In this document: piece by piece, positions 33,482 to 44,998 of the stretch
Layout of the letters: the number at the start of each line of letters is the position of its first letter
Position numbering within the stretch: position 1 is the first letter of the stretch
NCBI GenBank assembly: GCA_963930645.1
Contig: OZ005655.1
Location: 134,419,626-134,483,625, forward strand
DNA: 64,000 nucleotides
Source of the DNA: Salticus scenicus
Lineage: Eukaryota > Arthropoda > Arachnida > Araneae > Salticidae
Direction: 5' to 3'
The notes under the pieces: model-generated
What the model saw: only the letters and a program-made list of their open reading frames with translations
Database searches by the model: none
What the model was told of the DNA's origin: nothing
Program-made: the position numbers and the translations under genes

Positions 33482-33654
33482 TCTATATATATATTTTCTT
33501 TCTTTTTCTTTTTTTTCTTTAAGTACGTCAAAGTTGGCAATTTAGTTGATGATTTTCATCCCTTTTGTGTGATGTGAAAGTTTACAAATTAGAGTTTTGA
33601 GAAGTATTGTATTTAGAGAAAAAATTTAAACTTATTTCCCGTTTTAGGCATTTC

Positions 33655-34075
33655 AATGCAGAATTGCCACGCTACCTGGAAATCCTGGAACAGTCAGGGA
33701 ATTTGAAAATTGACCATGAAAGTCAGGGAAAAGTCAAGGAATTTTAATATTTTAGCCAGAATCTGGAAAAGTCAGGGAATTTCATACAATGATTGCCAAA
33801 AAAAATTAAATTTTCCTCCAATGTAGAGTCATTTTTCTTGTTTTTTTCTTAGCTTTTGCCATTTTTTAAAAACAAGACCTCTTAGAAAGACCCCCGCATG
33901 GAGGGCAATCTGTCCTTATGTCAAAGTAATATGTAACTTTTGTGTTTTCAAGTTTTACCATAATTATTTTGCCCTCAATGCAACCAATGCACAATATGTG
34001 GCTAGACTGGAATTTTCTTAGAACACATCTGGAAAACCTGGAAAAGTCAGGGAATTTCATTCTCCTATTTGAGTG
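33655..34075. repeat. GTCAGGGAATT-rich dispersed repeat
   Basis: ACAGTCAGGGAATTT, AAAGTCAGGGAAAAGTCAAGG, AAAGTCAGGGAATTTCATAC and AAAGTCAGGGAATTTCATTC occur at 33691, 33720, 33769 and 34043, with CTGGAAATCCTGGA / ATCTGGAAAAG / ACCTGGAAAAG before them. The outer parts look like an inverted or repeated pair around a 250-bp centre. I have seen this motif type in many invertebrate genomes but cannot name the family. Confidence 0.5.
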
Positions 34076-34573
34076 GTAACCCTGTCAATGGTAATGTCAG
34101 AAAAAGTCATACATTTTCATCAAAAATTAGTTCTGTGAATCTGTTGAAAATTGTGCATTATTTACCACAATGTTATCCATTTAAGAACAGCTTTAAAAAT
34201 GCTTCTCACCATTTCCCACCAATTTCAGAATACCGTGTTAATGAGTGGGTAAGGTAACTAATCTTCCATTTTAACATCCTAGTAGCATAAAATTTACTTA
34301 TAGTAATATTAGCATAAAAATTGAATGGTTAACTGTTCACTAATCAAAATAAGAATTCATTTGTAGCACAACATTCTAAGAAATCACTATTAGAAGCTTT
34401 GCAGGTGCCATCTATATGAAATAAACAGAGTTAATTATTTGCATTCCATTATAAGTACCATTCCTTGCATCCCTTTTTATTTTTTGAATATATATATATT
34501 TAGATAAAAATTTATTACTGATTTAACTTTCAAAAATACCCAGTTTTGTGGTATTCACACAGGCCTTAGGTAA
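34076..34573. other. No recognisable feature
   Basis: Non-coding AT-rich spacer before the satellite element. A short open frame at 34069-34257 has no recognisable similarity. Confidence 0.4.
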
Positions 34574-35930
34574 ATACCCTAAATTTGGCTAGCATAAATA
34601 AAATTAAAAGCAACTGCTGGTTGAAAAATAATGTTATAATAACAAAAAGTAACAGATGGTAGGAAAGTCCTGCTATAATAGCAAAAATTAAAAGCAACTG
34701 ATGGTAGAAAAGTAATGCTAGAATAGCAATAAAAAAGCATCTATTGGATGTGAATTACTGCTAGAATAGCTGAAAGTGCATGCAAGTGGTGGTCTAGATT
34801 GCTGCTAGGCCAGCAACTTATTCAAGCAACACAAATTGGATTATGTATGCTGGACAAGCAATAAAAGTAAGCCAATACACACCATGATATGCTGGTAATT
34901 CTGGTGGAACCAGCAAATATTAATGCTAGTTTTTATGCTATTTTACTTGCTGGGATACAGCATTTAATGCTAGTCCAGCAAACAAATACCAGAATGAAAA
35001 GCTGGATTATGTATGCTAGATAAGCAATAAAAGTGGGCCAAAACACACCATGACAAGCTGGTAATTCTGGTAGAACCAGCAAATATTAATGCTAGTTTTA
35101 TGCTATTTTACTTGCTGGGATACAGCATTTAATGCTAGTCCAGCAAACAAATACCAGCATGAAAAGCTGGATTATGTATGCTGGACAAGCAATAAAAGTG
35201 GGCCAAAACACACCATGACAAGCTGGTAATTCTGGTAGAACCAGCAAATATTAATGCTAGTTTTATGCTATTTTACTTGCTGGGATACAGCGTCTAATGC
35301 TAGTCCACCAAACAAATACTAGCATGAAAAGCTGGATTATGCTGGGCAAGCAATAAAAGTGGGCCAAAACACACCATGGCAAGCTGGTAATACTGGTAGA
35401 ACCAGCAAATATTAATGCTAGTTTTATGCTATTTTACTTGCTGGGATACAGCATCTAATGCTGGTCCACCAAACTAATACCAGCATGAAAAGCTGGATTT
35501 TGTATGCTGGACAAGCAATAAAAGTGTGCCAAAACACACCATGACAAGCTGGTAATTCTGGTGTAACCAGCAAATATTAATGCTAGTTTTATGCTATTTT
35601 ACTTGCTGGGATACAGCATTTAATGCTAGTCTAGCAAAGAAAAAAAGCATCTGTTGGTTGTGAATTTCTGCTAGAATAGCAAAAAGTGCAAGCAAGTAGT
35701 GGTCGCGATGGCTGCTAGACCAGCAAAATATTCAAGCTACACAAGCTGGAATATATATGCTGGACAAGCATAAAAAGTGTGCCAAAACACCACATGACTT
35801 GCTGGTAGTTCTGGTGGAACTAGCAAATATTTATGGTAGTTTTATGCTATTTTACTAGCTGGGATGAAGCATGTAGTGCTTGCCTAGCAAACAAATACCA
35901 GCATGAATTTCGACTTGGGTACCTCGTAAT
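34574..35930. mobile_element. Satellite-bearing element with inverted termini (locus 2)
   Basis: The left terminus TACCCTAAATTTGGCTAGCA and the right terminus (reversed TACCCAAGTCGAAATTCATG) are imperfect inverted repeats. The left edge of the 6375 array has the same terminus. Inside, a tandem array of about 165-bp monomers is marked by TGCTGGGATACAGCATTTAATGC at 34951, 35116, 35281, 35442 and 35607 (spacings 165, 165, 161, 165) and a diverged copy at 35860. Monomers carry GCTAGTCCAGCAAACAAATACCAGC palindromic motifs. No coding sequence. Confidence 0.7.
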
Positions 35931-38900
35931 GCAACTGATTATTTTTGTGTGGCCCTGTAAATCTAATGCTAGCCATACTATATTACATAGAAGGCACATT
36001 ATTTTGTGCATACGAATAATATATTTCAATTGCATTAAGCTTTGTGTAAAATAAAATTATTAAAATTTGGTTTATAAAAATAACTCTCATACAACACAAT
36101 GCTTTGGAGTACTTTCAAGTGCCCTTGTACACAAATCAGTGAGAAATGTACTCTGTTTTACATAGGAAACATCCGATAGAGAATTGAATAACATATTAAA
36201 ATTTCATTAAAGCTTCTATACATTAAAGGTATTAAAATATGATTTACAGAAACTCCTCTCATAGAACACAATGCTTTCGAATACTTTTGGGTGTCCCTGT
36301 ACACAAACCAGAAGAGGTATCCATTCCAATTTCAATAAGGAACATCCGATAGTGAACTTCAATAAAATATATCGGTTTAAAGCAATCCCATAAATATTTA
36401 CGGAAAATAGAGTGCAGAAAAACAGACAGAGAGATAGACGGACGGACAGAAGAAAAGTCAGACATATACACAAATTGATATTATATTCATACTTAAAAAA
36501 ATGATAGAAAGTGTCAAAAACGCTTAATGTAAACGATAGTACAATTCTAGCAATTTTTTATTAATAGCTCTGAATATAACTGAATATTTTTGTGTCCCCC
36601 TGTAAATCTAATGGTAACCATGCTATATTCTATGTAAAGCATTCTTTTGTGCATATAATTAACGTATTTCAATTTCCTAAAACTTCGTGGAAAGTAAAGT
36701 TATTAAAATTTGATTTATAGAAATATCTCACAAAGAACGCAATGCTTTGGAGTACTTTTGAGTGTCCCTGTAGATAAACTAGTGGTGGTATGAAAACTAT
36801 TTTATATAGGAAACATCCAATAGTGAAATTGAATAAAATATTTCAATTTCATGAAGATATTGTACAGTAAAGGTATGAGAATATGGTTTATATAAATACT
36901 CTCATAGAGCACAATTCTTTGAAATACTTTCGGGTGTCCCTGTACACAAACCGGTAGAGGTATAAACTCCATTTTCGATAGGAAACATTCGATAGTGAAC
37001 TTGAATAACATATATCAGTTTCAAAAAATTCCATAAATATTTACGGAAGTTAGAGCGCGGGCAGACAGACAGACGGACAGACGGACAGATACACAAATTG
37101 ATATTATATTCACACTTAAAAAAAATGCTTGAAGTGTTAAAAACGCTTAATGTAAACGAAAGTAGAATTCTAGCAAACTTTTAATAATAGCTTTTAATAT
37201 AACAGTATATTTTTGTGTCACCCTGTAAATCTAATGCTAATCATGCTATATTCTATGTAAAGCATTCTTTTGTGCATATAAATAACATATTTCAATATCC
37301 TAAATCTTCGGGGAAAGTAAAGTTACTAAAATTTGATTTATAGAAATATCTCTCATAGAACGCAATGCTTTAGAATACTTTTGAGTGTTCTTGTATATAA
37401 AACACAGTTAGTATTTAATCCATTTTATACAGAAAAAATCCAATAGTGAACTTGAATAACGTATTTCAATTTCATTAAAATATGTGTACAGTAAAGGTAT
37501 GAAAATATGATTTATAGAAATGCCTCTCATAGAACACAATGCTTTGAAATATTTTAAGGGGTCCCTGTACACAAACCAGTAGAGGTATAAACTCCATTTT
37601 CAACAGGGAACATCCGATAGTGAACTTCAATAACATGTATCAGTTTCAAGAAATTCCACAAATATTTACGGAAATTAGAGCGCAGAGAGATAGACAGACG
37701 GACGGACAGACAGACAAACCGCAGTCATTACACTTTCAACCTTGTTGGGAAGTGTTAAAAATGTTAGAAAGCGTTAAAAACGCTTAATGTAAACGAAAGT
37801 ACACTTTTAGCAAATATTTATTAATAGCTCTTTATATAACTGAATATTTTTGTGTCACCCTGTAAATCTAATGCTAATCATGCAATATTCTATGAAAAGC
37901 ACTCTTTTGTACATATAAATAACATATTTCAATATCCTAAATCTTCGTGGAAAGTAAAGTTACTAAAATTTGATTTATATAAATATCTCTCATAGAACGC
38001 GATGCTTTAGAATACTTTTGAGTGTCCTTGTATATAAAACAGAGTTGGTATTTAATCCATTTTATACAGAAAAAATCCAATAGTGAACTTGAATAACATA
38101 TTTCAATTTCATTAAGATATGTGTACAGTAAAGGTATGAAAATATGATTTATAGAAATACCTCTCATAGAACACAATACTTTGAAATACTTTCGGGTGCC
38201 CCTGTACACAAACCAGTAGAGGTATAAACTCCATTTTCAACAGGGAACATCCGATAGTGAACTTCAATAACATATATCAGTTTCAAGAAATTCCACAAAT
38301 ATTTACGGGAATCAGAGCGCAGAGAGACGGACAGACAGATAGACAAACCGAAGTCATTAACACTTTTCAACCTTGTTGGGAAGTGTTAAAAATGTTAGAA
38401 AGGGTTAAAAATTTTTAATGTAAACGAAAGTACAGTTTTAGCAAATATTTATTAATAGCTCTTTATATAACTGAATATTTTTGTGTCACCCTGTAAATCT
38501 AATGCTAATCATGCTATATTCTATGCAAAGCATTTTCTTTTGTGCTTATAAATAACATATTTCAATTTCATAAAACTTCGTGCAAAGTAATGTTATTAAA
38601 ATTTAGTTTATAGAAATATCTCTCATAAAACGCAATGCTTTGAAATACTTTTGTGTGCCCCTGTTGTGGTGGTATTTGCTCCATTTTATACAGGAAACAT
38701 CCGATAGTGAACTTGAATAACATATTTCAATTTCATTAAGATTTGTGTGCAGTAAGGGTATGGAAATATGGTTTATAGCCTCTCATAGAACACAATGCTT
38801 TTGTAATACTTTTGTGTGTCCCTGTACACAAATCAGTGGTGGTATTTACTCCATTTTATGGAGGAAACTTCCGATAGTGAACCTGAATAACATATTTCAA

Positions 38901-39365
38901 TTTCATTAAGATTTGTGTACAGTAAGGGTATGGAAATATGGTTTATAGAAATGTCTCTCATAGAACACAATGCTTTGAAATATTTTAGGGGGTCCCTGTA
39001 CATAAACCAGTAGAGTTATAAACTCCATTTTCAACAGGGAACATCCGACAGTGAACTTGTATATCATATTTCAATTTCATTAAGATTTTTGTACAGTAAG
39101 GGTATGAAAATATGATTTATAGAAATGCCTCTCATAGAACACAATGCTTTGAAATATTTTCGGGGGTCCCTGTACACAAACCAGTAGAGGTATAAACTCC
39201 ATTTTCAATAGGGAACATCCGATAGTGAGCTTGAATAACATATATCAGTTTCAAGAAATTCCATAAATATTTACTGAAGTTAGAGCGCGGACAGACAGAC
39301 AGACAAACCCAATGCATAAACACTTTTCAAGCTTGTTGGAAAGTGTTAAAAACGTTTCACTGGGT
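35931..39365 (+). repeat. Higher-order tandem array, about 635-bp unit with 174-bp subunits
   Basis: CTCTCATAGAACACAATGCT or variants start at 36082, 36255, 36725, 36899, 37350, 37523, 37986, 38160, 38620, 38780, 38954 and 39128. Spacing alternates 173-174 with about 450-470 and ends with three short steps. Each higher-order unit has two 174-bp subunits (ACATCCGATAGTGAACTTGAATAAC, CTGTACACAAACCAGTAGAGG) and a third segment with GACAGACAGACGGACAG, GTTAAAAACGCTTAATGTAAACG and CCTGTAAATCTAATGCTAATCATGC. Many short open frames over it are repeat translations, not genes. A single relative is at 5801-6374. Confidence 0.88.
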
Positions 39366-39779
39366 GTGCGCGAACGATAAAAATATTTTTATTTTTATTT
39401 TTAATTGCTTTTTTTTTATATCATATATATATAGCTTACGTTGAAAGCTAGATATATCGGGGAAATTTTGTCAAAAGTTCATTTGAATAGAATAAAAATT
39501 AAGCAAATTGTCAGCAAAAGAACGAGCTAAAGTTTAGGTATTTTTCCAGAGTTGAAATTCCCTAAGGGGTTTCTCACATGCCACGTTATTACTTTAAAGA
39601 TCCAAATATTTCAAAATATTTCCAAAAGTTCTTTTTTTTGTGAAAAAACCCTTATTATCACACAAATCTTAGCAAATAAACTAAATTCTGTTAGAGTTAT
39701 AAGCTTATGTTACTGCATCCAACCCGTTAAGCTTCGCCGAGCCCAGGCAGGCAGGGGCCGTCCAAAGGTTTCTAAGCTT
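39366..39779. other. Spacer, no gene
   Basis: AT-rich up to 39690, then GC-richer GCTTCGCCGAGCCCAGGCAGGCAGGG (39731-39756), possibly a decayed Helitron-like hairpin region. TTCTTTTTTTTGTGAAAAAACCC at 39628 resembles an arm of the palindrome that follows. Confidence 0.35.
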
Positions 39780-39829
39780 TTCCTTTTTTGTGAAAAACTC
39801 CTTATAAGGAGTTTTTCACAAAAAAGGAA
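39780..39829. repeat. 50-nt perfect palindrome
   Basis: TTCCTTTTTTGTGAAAAACTCCTTA is followed with no spacer by its exact reverse complement (centre between 39804 and 39805). A diverged single arm occurs 150 bp upstream. Perfect spacerless arms of 25 bp are rare in decayed DNA. Confidence 0.9.
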
Positions 39830-39844
39830 TTTCGGAGCGTGGTT

Positions 39845-40430
39845 GAAATAATTGGATCCTCAAATTTGTTTGATATTTTCGAATTTGTAAAAATATTAGG
39901 ATAGAACAGAAGGAGGAGGGGCTATGGAGCAAAAAAAAAAGAAATAGAAATGCAGTTAGACAGTTCAAATTGGTACAGATAGGTTTTAGAGGCCTGCAAG
40001 TCAAATGAGGATATTTTCGAAAATGTAAAGTTATTATGAGGGCGGGAAGGGGAAAGAAGGAGCAAAAAATAGAGTTAGGTCGTTCAAAATTGGTACGTAG
40101 ATATTTTTGATACATACAAATCGATTGTGGATATTTTCGAATTTGTAAAATTATTAGTACAGAAGAGAAGGGGGAGGAACGAAAGGGCAAAAATATAGAA
40201 ATTAGAGTTAGAGCGTTGAAAATTAGTATTTTTGGGTTTTAAGGCCCGGTAAATCGATTGCGGATATTTTCAAAAGTGCAGAATTATTACGAGGGACGGA
40301 CGCAGGGGCAAAAATAAAGAAATTCAGATAGAACGTTGGGAATTAGTATTATTAGGTCTAAATGCCCGAGAAAAGGATTGTGGATATTTCTGAAAGTGTA
40401 AAACAGTTAGGAGGGACGGGAGCAGTTGGA
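39845..40430 (+). repeat. Minisatellite, 120-137-bp period
   Basis: GGATATTTTCGAATTTGTAAAATTATTA-type segments start at 39872, 40009, 40129, 40262 and 40382. Each is followed by a purine-rich GAGGGAYGGRAGCAGGGGCAAAAATA block and TTAGAGCGTTGAAAATTAGTA. Monomers are diverged. Confidence 0.8.
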
Positions 40431-40439
40431 TAAGAAACC

Positions 40440-40826
40440 AGCGCACCATGCGCGGGTATATACGTTGCTGCAGTCAGTGGAGGTCCGGATCGATTTTTCC
40501 ACCGGTGAGAGAAGAGTCTTTTTTTTTTTAATTGTATTTGATAATTATGTTTTTCCCTTACAGTGATTCATTAAGAGTGTCGAACATAAATGCGCGCGTG
40601 CAGTGGGGACCAGTTGCGACATTTTTCCCGATCAGAATTTGATTCATTAAAAGTGTCGAACATAAATGCGCGTGCTGAGCTGCCCAATGCAGTGGGGACC
40701 CAGTGCGACATTTTTGCCGATCCGATTTTTTCTCTCTTTTTTTTTTCACATGATAAATATTAATAGAATGTTGGTAATTCATTAATTATATTGATTCATT
40801 TAAAAATAGTGACCAGAGACTTGATA
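40440..40826 (+). repeat. Tandem pair and Helitron-like 3' remnant
   Basis: ATTCATTAAGAGTGTCGAACATAAATGCGCG (40564) is repeated at 40643, each copy followed by CAGTGGGGACC...TGCGACATTTTTCCCGATC. The segment ends TTGATTCATTTAAAAATAGTGACCAGAGAC (40795-40825), which parallels GAGATTCATTTAAATATAGTGGCTAGCGAAG before the Helitron-like terminus at 63872. GTTGCTGCAGTCAGTGGAGG also parallels the 63.68-kb region. Confidence 0.45.
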
Positions 40827-41251
40827 GTTATAAGTAAAAAACATGCTTTTTTTTTTTTAGTTTAAAATAAATGTTTATATCACTGTCATTGAACATGTTA
40901 TCGTCACACGAATTCATTCACAAATTGTATTAGGTGTCTATTAACATATCCTAAAGTTACAGATCATTTCGTACATTTAATAATAAAGAGTGATCACAAA
41001 TCTTATTCGTTTTGCTCAATTTGTTACCGCCCACTTAAATGTTGTCTTAAACAATCTTCATTGAAAAACATGTGGAAGAACATGACCCAATGTTTTAGAA
41101 TATTTCATCCAGAGATAAGTTTTTAAATTGAGAAAAAATACACATTTGCGAATCTTCCTAAACTTTTGAGTACGACTGTAATATTTTTTTTTTCAGTTTA
41201 TTGTTTCCATGCAATATTATTATTCCATGCTATTTTATTATTATTTATTTA

Positions 41252-41282
<31 letters not shown>

Positions 41283-41335
41283 GAAGAAAATGTAATACAA
41301 CATTTTTAAAGAAAACGAGTAATATTCAGAAACAT
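40827..41335. other. Non-coding, one trinucleotide run
   Basis: AT-rich with (TTA/ATT)n at about 41248-41283. Nothing else supported. Confidence 0.45.
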
Positions 41336-41614
41336 GTGAGAAAAATAGTAAATTATCAAAACCACAATTACGCCGCGATCAGGAAGTCAGTAGAAATTTT
41401 ATCTCATCATAAGAATTGTAATGGCAACGATGGTGCGTTATTCGATCGTCAGTGGCGCCGAGTTTTTAAAGGTGGTGAAGCCAAGAGAGAACGTCAGTTT
41501 CGACAAATCTCAAGCACCGTTTTGCCGGTGAAAAAGCTAGGGCGCCCCATGCGAAACTTGTCCGGCTCTCAACATGAAGAATTAAAAGTTGTATGTTTTA
41601 ATTTATGTTTATAG
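41336..41614 (+). other. Possible coding exon of unknown protein
   Basis: A locally GC-richer, CpG-containing island (41385-41590) in AT-rich DNA, open in one frame: KSVEILSHHKNCNGNDGALF, WRRVFKGGEAKRERQFRQIS, then KKLGRPMRNLSGSQHEELK. A candidate acceptor (CGATCAG, ending about 41379) precedes it and GTATGT follows the Lys/Val codons near 41592. The LGRPMRNLSG segment resembles the GRPxxxFxxLS motif near the N-termini of many uncharacterised arthropod proteins encoded by mobile elements. Function unknown; no continuation was found downstream. Confidence 0.25.
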
Positions 41615-42119
41615 TTATACTTCATGGTTTAGTTTTTACAAAGAATTCAGAAACTATTTGGTTTTTAATTAAATAGAATATGGTACTCCATTATTTATTT
41701 TTTTATTTTGTGTTTTTTATCGTAATTAAATTGTTATGAAGTAAAAAATAAATCTTATTAATTTTAAGTTTATTTAACATTTATAATAATTAAATTTATT
41801 TGTAATTTCCCAATTTAATTCGTATTATTTAATTCGTATTTAATTTGTATTTAATTTTACTCATAGTTTTGTTGTTACGAAGTGAGGCCACGAAAAGCTG
41901 AGTTACTTGGCCTCGCTAATAAATGGTACCGGAGACAGAATTTTTAGTAGATTCTGATATATCGTGATCAGTAAAATGATAGATCTTTAATTATTTCAGC
42001 ACCGATAGCCTTTTCACAAAAATCAAAATTAAAATACCTGGATAAGATTCTGTCGTTGACGATGAGTTCTCGGACCCGACATAGAAAATTTGGTTACTAG
42101 CATCAAACAGTAGATAGAA
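41615..42119. other. No recognisable feature
   Basis: Non-coding. GGACCCGACATAGAAAATTTGG (42074) and CCACGAAAAGCTGAGTTACTTGGCCTCGC (41888) are GC-richer islands with no recognised partner. Confidence 0.35.
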
Positions 42120-42399
42120 TACAATGAAATTTTTTAAACATCTTATTTTTATTGTGGTATTATTAAAAATAGTGATTTGTATTATTATTATTATTTTCTT
42201 TTCTTTTCATTTTCTACTTTATTGTTACTACTATTATTATCATTATATAATTTATTTGAAACTAGTAGCTAGAAAGACAAGAAATTCTAACAGTTTAAAA
42301 TCAAATAAAATAACTTTTTAAAACAAAAAATTTCAAATATTTAAGATTTTCAAGATTTTTTTTTAATTGACGAATATAGTAATTAGATTCCCACATGCG

Positions 42400-43145
42400 T
42401 CTAAGTAATATATATCTATATATATCTATACATTTATGAATGGCATGAAACCATTATAAGCTAGCTATACATTAAGATAATATTTGCAATATAATGTATA
42501 ATTTTTTTTCTGAAATTATTCATTTTAAATTAATAAAATATATAAACATACGCATCTGTAGAAATTTATTTAATATGGAGCTATTGCATATTTTGCTTCT
42601 TATTAAAATACTTGAATCTAGCATACATCAAACTTATTTCCTTCTTTTATTGTTATTTATTATAATTAAAAGGAAGTGACAGGAAAAATAAAACATTATG
42701 TAAACAGAAAATATCCTATGAGAAAATCAAACTTACAAAATATAATGGTTCCGGTTCACTGCGGCGAAACTAGAATTTCCTCCATAAAAAAATGTGTTTT
42801 ATGTAGATAAAGAATAATGTCTAAAATATTTCTAAATTCATGTAAAAGAAATGACAATGTAACTGTCACATAAGACAAAGATATGTATGTATAAGCTAAA
42901 AGGAATGTAAACAACGATAAATTCAATATACAAGAATATTTATATAAATATAAAAATAAAAATAAAAGCTTTCAAAGTTTTACACTATTTATTTATTTTT
43001 AAACTAAAATAAAATTATAAATGAGGACCAACAGACAATCATAATTTATTATTGACTGATAATATGTTTTTAAAATGTAATATCTTAACACATACGACTG
43101 ACTTTATTTTCTAATAATTCAAAATTATAATAAATTGTATCATGT
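42400..43145. repeat. Duplicated non-coding block, copy 1
   Basis: Parallels 61340-62205 in the same orientation: GCATATTTTGCTTCTTATTA / GCATTTCGTTTGTTATTA; GAAGTGACAGGAAAAATAAAACATTATGTAAAC / AAATGACAGAAAAAAAGAGATTATGTAAAC; GCGGCGAAACTAGAATTTCC / GAGGCGAAACTAGAATTTTCC; AGATAAAGAATAATGTCTAAAATAT in both; and TTATTATTGACTGATA / TTATTATTGCCTGATA. Diverged with indels. The actual start may be a little further left. Confidence 0.7.
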
Positions 43146-44252
43146 TTATAAAATAACATACTTTAAGACTATGATTCTAAAACAGATAACAGTTCTGATA
43201 TGTGTGATTTTAAATAAATATTTAAAAAAAATTCTCAAAAGTGCATGTTTTGCATAATGAAAAAAACAAAAATTTTCCGTCCCCTTTTGCCCGTCCCCTT
43301 TTGCTTTAAAATTTTGCATGCAACTTTATATAAGGAATATCTACAAAATGAATTGATATTTAATGAAGGTTATTTTAACATTATTTTTTTTACCCATATT
43401 CCACCATCGTCCTAAAAATAGGACATCATGCAAAGAATGGTATTTATATAAATTCTTTTGAAATTTTTAATTCAAATAAAGCTAATATATTATTTAAAAG
43501 TCCAAAAAATACTTGTGTGTCTTTATCGATAGTTTTAATTAACGTTTAATATATATATATTAAAATTACGATTTTTGAAGATTTATTCATTACATTTTCA
43601 GCACATTATTACGTAAAAAAGGTTTTACGTTAAAAAATAACGGACATATAAATATATTGATGCAATATTCTGCACTTTTGTACTGGTAAAACAATTATAT
43701 ACACAGATGGTCTGTTTTCCTTATATTTTCGACTGTTCTAAGCCTTTCGTCCTACTTTTAGGCCTGTACCGATTAAGCTAATAAAAGGGTGGTAAGTTTT
43801 TTTTTTTTTTTTTGTTTTTTTTTTTTTTCTTTCATTTTGTGTGTATACATAGGCTTAAAGAAACATATATTTAAGATTTTATATAGAAAAAATAATATTT
43901 TTTCAATGCTTGGTACGATAGGGGTTAAGAAATTAAAAAATAAAAAATAAATAAATAAATAATTATTTTGATAAATTCAAGATTTCTAAGATTGTTTTCT
44001 TAAAAATACTGAATTTTAAAAGGTTTCTAATTATTTAATTCATTTTGTAGGCATCTTCTATATAAATGGACGTGTAAATCATAAAGCAATAGGTTAAGAA
44101 GGTCTTTATTATTATTATTATTATTGTTGTTGTTGTTGTTGTTGTTGTTATCTCCATTATTGTTATTGCTATTCGCATCAAATAATAACGAAGAAAAAAA
44201 TTTCAATATAAAAGTTCAATCTTAACATCAGTTGCAATTTTACTCATAATAT
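43146..44252. other. Non-coding; microsatellites
   Basis: CATCGTCCTAAAAATAGGAC (43405) and TTTCGTCCTACTTTTAGGCC (43747) are two related hairpins about 340 bp apart, perhaps the subterminal parts of a decayed element. T runs interrupted by G lie at 43798-43829. (ATT)n(GTT)n is at 44107-44150. Confidence 0.35.
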
Positions 44253-44685
44253 TCAAATGAAGATGCATAGATGAATAAATGATGAATCCGAATGTTTAAA
44301 ATATTTCATATACAAGTTGTTTAATAACTCCACGTGCAACCTTGAAGGGAGGTAAAAACCATTAATATGAACCAAAGTCACATAGGACAGTAGGGTACCA
44401 AATGAATATGTGACGAGCTCTAAATTAATTGCAAAATCACGAGATGAAAACGCGAAGGTTGTTAATTGTAACTGGCGGCTACTGAATGGCACCGATGGCC
44501 GTCGAATAGCTCCCAAGATGACCTGATTTATTACCTCTTGAATTGTATTTGTGGGATAACATTAAGTTCATTGTCAACAAAAGAGCAGCGGATTCTGAAA
44601 AGGCGATTATTGTTTCCAGAATCACTATCATTGCTGCTAGGTTACCCAAAAGGCTTCGTATTTTTTCAAATGTTCGCCAATCCAT
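44253..44685 (-). pseudogene. Possible gustatory-receptor-like relic
   Basis: Two minus-strand frames abut. The upstream one (44685 to 44479) reads DWRTFEKIRSLLGNLAAMIV then hydrophobic LETIIAFSESAALLLTMNLM. The downstream one (44516 to 44253) reads QLQLTTFAFSSRDFAINLEL then VTYSFGTLLSYVTLVHI. Arthropod gustatory receptors end with a related pattern: a short loop, LTAFGFF-like segment, then a helix with TYxxxLxxY. A frameshift near 44516 would separate them. There are two predicted membrane segments. Similarity is faint and the call is tentative; any other degraded membrane protein is possible. Confidence 0.25.
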
Positions 44686-44998
44686 GCAGCCTTGATATCA
44701 GTCGTTGATGAATGTTCACGCGTGGAATCTGGAGCACTTCCTTTGAATATTTCTGAATATAGCATTATTTTTTGCGCAGTAAGATGCTTAATAATGTATT
44801 TTGTATTGTGCCTCTGCTTTGTCTTTATGCCTTCTACCCATTTAAATGTTGCATTTCGAACCCTGCTACACTATACGATTTTTAATTTTGATACAGTTTT
44901 CTGTATTTTATCCAAATTTGTACGAGAAGTTCAGAAATATTCTGTACGAACACACTCTTATGTTTGCTGATTGGAACATATTTACCCCTAAATTGTGT

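Noticed and set aside
36216..39323. Short open frames with SVRPS/LSVCPRSN-like proteins
   Set aside because: They are translations of the tandem repeat and of its GACAGACGGACAG segments, recurring with the period of the array.
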